From assembly GCA_016169945.1 (NCBI GenBank), contig JADLSH010000265.1:707001-771000 (forward strand): a stretch of DNA of 64,000 bases, in the 5' to 3' direction. Source of the stretch: Trachythela sp. YZ-2020 (lineage: Eukaryota > Cnidaria > Anthozoa > Malacalcyonacea > Clavulariidae). Shown here in pieces: positions 62,300 to 64,000 of the stretch (positions are counted from its first letter, which is position 1; each line of letters starts with the position of its first letter). The translations under genes were made by a program, and so were the position numbers. The notes below the pieces were generated by a model. That model saw only the letters and a list, made by a program, of their open reading frames with translations, made no database searches and was not told the origin of the DNA.

Positions 62300-62560
62300 A
62301 TCCTGTTATCCGCCATTTTGTTTCACAATTCGATCTTTTTAAATGACGTTACGGCAGGGGTCGATGTTATAAAAGTGGTAAAAAGAACCTAAATATCAGC
62401 GGAAAGTTTCTACGTAGCTGGTGATTCGATAAAAATATAAGAGCAGAAAATAATAGAATTTAGGATAATAATGACACGAGAATTGCTCAATATATATACA
62501 AAATAGTTTACCCTGGTGTGACGTCACGCATAGCCGAAGATGGCGGAATGCACAGTTGTT
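62300..62560. mobile_element. Possible decayed inverted-repeat element with CRE and GATGGCGG motifs
   Basis: Left part TATCCGCCATTTTG...AATGACGTTACGGCAGGGG (62,307-62,360) resembles the reverse complement of the right part CCCTGGTGTGACGTCACGCA...GAAGATGGCGGA (62,511-62,548). The right part contains a perfect TGACGTCA (62,519-62,526), the CRE/ATF core, and AAGATGGCGG, a YY1-like initiator core. Because both motifs have inverted partners, a transposon relic is more likely than a promoter. Confidence 0.35.
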
Positions 62561-62706
62561 TTTAATAATATGATTTAGAATATTCTTTATACCATGGGCG
62601 ATACAGAAATAGATCTGTATCGGTTTTGCAATATTTTGAATGTCTCTTTCAAATAGGATATACTAAATTTTGATTGTTATTTTGTTTTATAATTTTTTAC
62701 TTCTAG

Positions 62707-62915
62707 CGAACGACACTGCATCCACCCCAAGTATAATTATGACAGTTATACTGGCTTGTGTTGCACTTTTTATCGTCTTATTGGCTCTAACTGTCGTGTT
62801 TTTGGTCAGAAAACGTCGTGGCGCAAATATAACAACATCCCATGAAGATATTGCCATGGAATACACTCCTAACAAAATTGAAGCTTTTGTCGTCAGCAGC
62901 ATGGCAGGAAAATAG
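62707..62915 (+). CDS. Terminal transmembrane exon of the mucin-like gene
   Basis: Acceptor TTTTTTACTTCTAG (AG = 62,705-62,706). The exon needs one upstream base, completing Ala when joined to a mini-exon G: A-NDTASTPS (one N-D-T sequon, Ser/Thr/Pro-rich, extracellular), then a helix of about 25 hydrophobic residues (IIMTVILACVALFIVLLALT...), RKRR stop-transfer, and a cytoplasmic tail with ITTSHEDIAMEYTPN and a final VVSSMAGK before TAG. Length 209 = 2 + 69 x 3. EYTPN puts a Tyr in an acidic context but is not a clear ITAM/ITIM. No resemblance to the neighbouring transposons. The exon call is strong; the link to the array is inferred from phase, strand and composition. Confidence 0.7.
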
Positions 62916-63112
62916 GAAGTATCCATGGCTGATTTGATGAAAACTTTGGCGAATAACTTATGTAGAACATTTAGAAAATAGAATGAAGAAAGTTTTAGTA
63001 TAGGTGTAACGGCTTTTTCATTTTCGTAGATTTTTAATTATTTTTGCTTTTGGACTATTCTTTGCACCGTATGTCAATATATAATGATATGTAATTGCCT
63101 CTGTATGCGCAT

Positions 63113-63118
63113 AATAAA
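63113..63118 (+). terminator. Polyadenylation signal AATAAA
   Basis: Canonical AATAAA 198 bp after the stop codon of the membrane exon, giving a short AT-rich 3' UTR. Confidence 0.5.
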
Positions 63119-63127
63119 TTGACTTAC

Positions 63128-63279
63128 CACTTTCACTAACCCATATATTTTAACTAATTCAATTGCACTTGAGCTACAATGTGACATAGAACGGGATAAG
63201 ATAGAAATACTTGCACCAAATTTTTTGCAACTAAATATAACTAAAATACGCGCTAAAGGACATATTTGGACAATTTTTC
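63128..63279 (-). CDS. Candidate exon, unrecognised
   Basis: Acceptor CTAAACACTGTTTCAG and donor GTG|GTAAGTC bracket 152 nt that are open as G-KIVQICPLARILVIFSCKK, FGASISILSRSMSHCSSS, AIELVKIYGLVKV (phase 1 in, phase 0 out). The donor is strong. It cannot join directly to the 59,967 exon, which needs phase 1, so if both are real, other exons lie between or they belong to different genes. The exon overlaps nothing on the plus strand but lies just past the AATAAA. Confidence 0.3.
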
Positions 63280-64000
63280 CTGAAACAGTGTTTAGATTGT
63301 AAATACTACTTTTGCCATCTCTACTGTGCATGTCCCAAATTGACTCAATTTTAAGTTATACTCGATACACGATCAGTTCTGAATTTCTGAAAGGGTTTTT
63401 CCTTTGTTAAAGAAGACCTTGTCTGGAAGACCAGAGAATGTCCAAAATAGCCTGCATACTCAAATTGTTTGACATACTCAAATTGTAGGCGCTCTTCTCC
63501 CAGGTGAATGACGCAAAAAGGATTGCCATAAAGGAATTGAATTCCCATTGTAGAGATGAGAATAGATGTACTAACCACACTTGACATTAACACACCAAAT
63601 ATAACTTAAGTATGAAGTCATACTTATTACTCTCCCATTAGTAAATTTATTTTAGAGCCAGTTTATAAAGTCAAAAATAATATTTTCTTTATTCTCCATT
63701 TCCAACAGGCACGATAAAATATTAAAAAGACATTTACTTGCAGTTTACTGAACTCGTGCTAACAGTCCTAAAACAACGGTTTAGTAAATATTGAACACCT
63801 TCTCTAATAGCAGGAAAAATCTGCATTCTTATGAATAGTAAACAGTCTAAGCCTCACAACTGCTATAACAGAGGGAACATTTTTGTTTGCATGCTTACGT
63901 GTCAGTTCAGTCAAATTCAGATTTTATAATTTATAGAAACACCCAAACGCACGTAGCGAAATATTTAAGAAATAGAAAACGAGTCACGTGCTTTATGGTG
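63280..64000. other. No gene recognised
   Basis: A minus frame at 63,351-63,593 (80 codons) has no recognisable motif. A short direct repeat, CATACTCAAATTGT, occurs twice near 63,455-63,487. Nothing else was recognised. Confidence 0.4.

Larger units (their letters stand above)
846..63118 (+). other. Composite gene model: mucin-like stalk plus transmembrane exon, 5'-partial
   Basis: Inferred gene joining 39 in-phase 36-nt exons (846-42,920) to the terminal membrane exon (62,707-62,915) and its AATAAA (63,113-63,118). Seen directly: every mini-exon is phase 1 on both sides and ends in a single G, and the terminal exon needs exactly one upstream base, so any number of mini-exons splices in frame. 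The predicted product is a type I membrane protein with a long, probably O-glycosylated Ser/Thr/Pro stalk, one transmembrane helix and a short tail. The N-terminal exons (signal peptide, any binding domain) are not in the window. The intron linking the two parts would be about 19.8 kb and full of transposons. The alternative is that array and membrane exon belong to different genes; only phase, strand, order and composition connect them. Repeats on a stalk under a receptor head occur in several invertebrate surface receptors, but no head domain is visible, so no function is claimed. Confidence 0.5.

Overview
This is a window of an AT-rich animal nuclear genome, probably a marine invertebrate. 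The evidence is GT-AG spliceosomal introns with polypyrimidine acceptors, CR1/L2-like LINEs, a Ty3/gypsy relic, hAT and Mutator-like non-autonomous DNA transposons, a Crypton-like gene fragment and two satellite families. The species cannot be named from sequence; a cnidarian or tunicate would fit.

Bases 1-43,520 are one nested tandem array. Hidden in it are 39 mini-exons of exactly 36 nt. Each has a strong acceptor (pyrimidine tract, then CAACAG) and a CAG|GT donor, and each is symmetric phase 1-1. In that phase every copy encodes a 12-residue Ser/Thr/Pro-rich unit, E-TNTSPSSTSYP or a close variant. There are five classes (A-E), defined by residues, donor and flanks. They run in ordered cassettes (mostly A-B-C-D, A-B-C-E, C-D, C-E), and these are built into a higher-order repeat of about 18 kb. 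A 1.03 kb hAT element with the same 8-bp target duplication occurs at equivalent points of two successive large units, so that unit was copied after the insertion.

At 62,707-62,915 lies a terminal exon, also phase 1 at its acceptor. It encodes a short Ser/Thr/Pro segment with an N-glycosylation sequon, one transmembrane helix, an RKRR stop-transfer anchor, a cytoplasmic tail of about 33 residues, a stop codon and a downstream AATAAA. The phases match, so the simplest model is a type I membrane protein with a mucin-like stalk (39 x 12 = 468 residues within the window alone), the 5' part lying left of the window.

The roughly 19.8 kb between the last mini-exon and the membrane exon would then be a transposon-rich intron. 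In order it holds: a foldback MITE (43.7 kb); a decayed Ty3/gypsy pol on the minus strand (44.9-47.0 kb); a LINE fragment on the minus strand (47.0-48.0 kb); a ~190-bp satellite split by a 734-bp palindrome and by a nearly complete 5'-truncated LINE (48.0-51.3 kb); a Crypton-like N-terminal gene fragment with a hairpin element (51.4-51.9 kb); unrecognised sequence (52.2-53.9 kb); a 116-bp satellite (53.9-58.2 kb) interrupted by a 2.3 kb Mutator-like element that itself contains a LINE; more ~190-bp satellite in both orientations; and three phase-compatible minus-strand exons (59,334-59,967) ending in a stop codon, the 3' end of an unrecognised second gene. A weaker minus-strand exon candidate lies at 63,128-63,279.

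No rRNA, tRNA, CRISPR or prokaryotic features were seen. All gene models rest on sequence inspection only, without transcripts or alignments.
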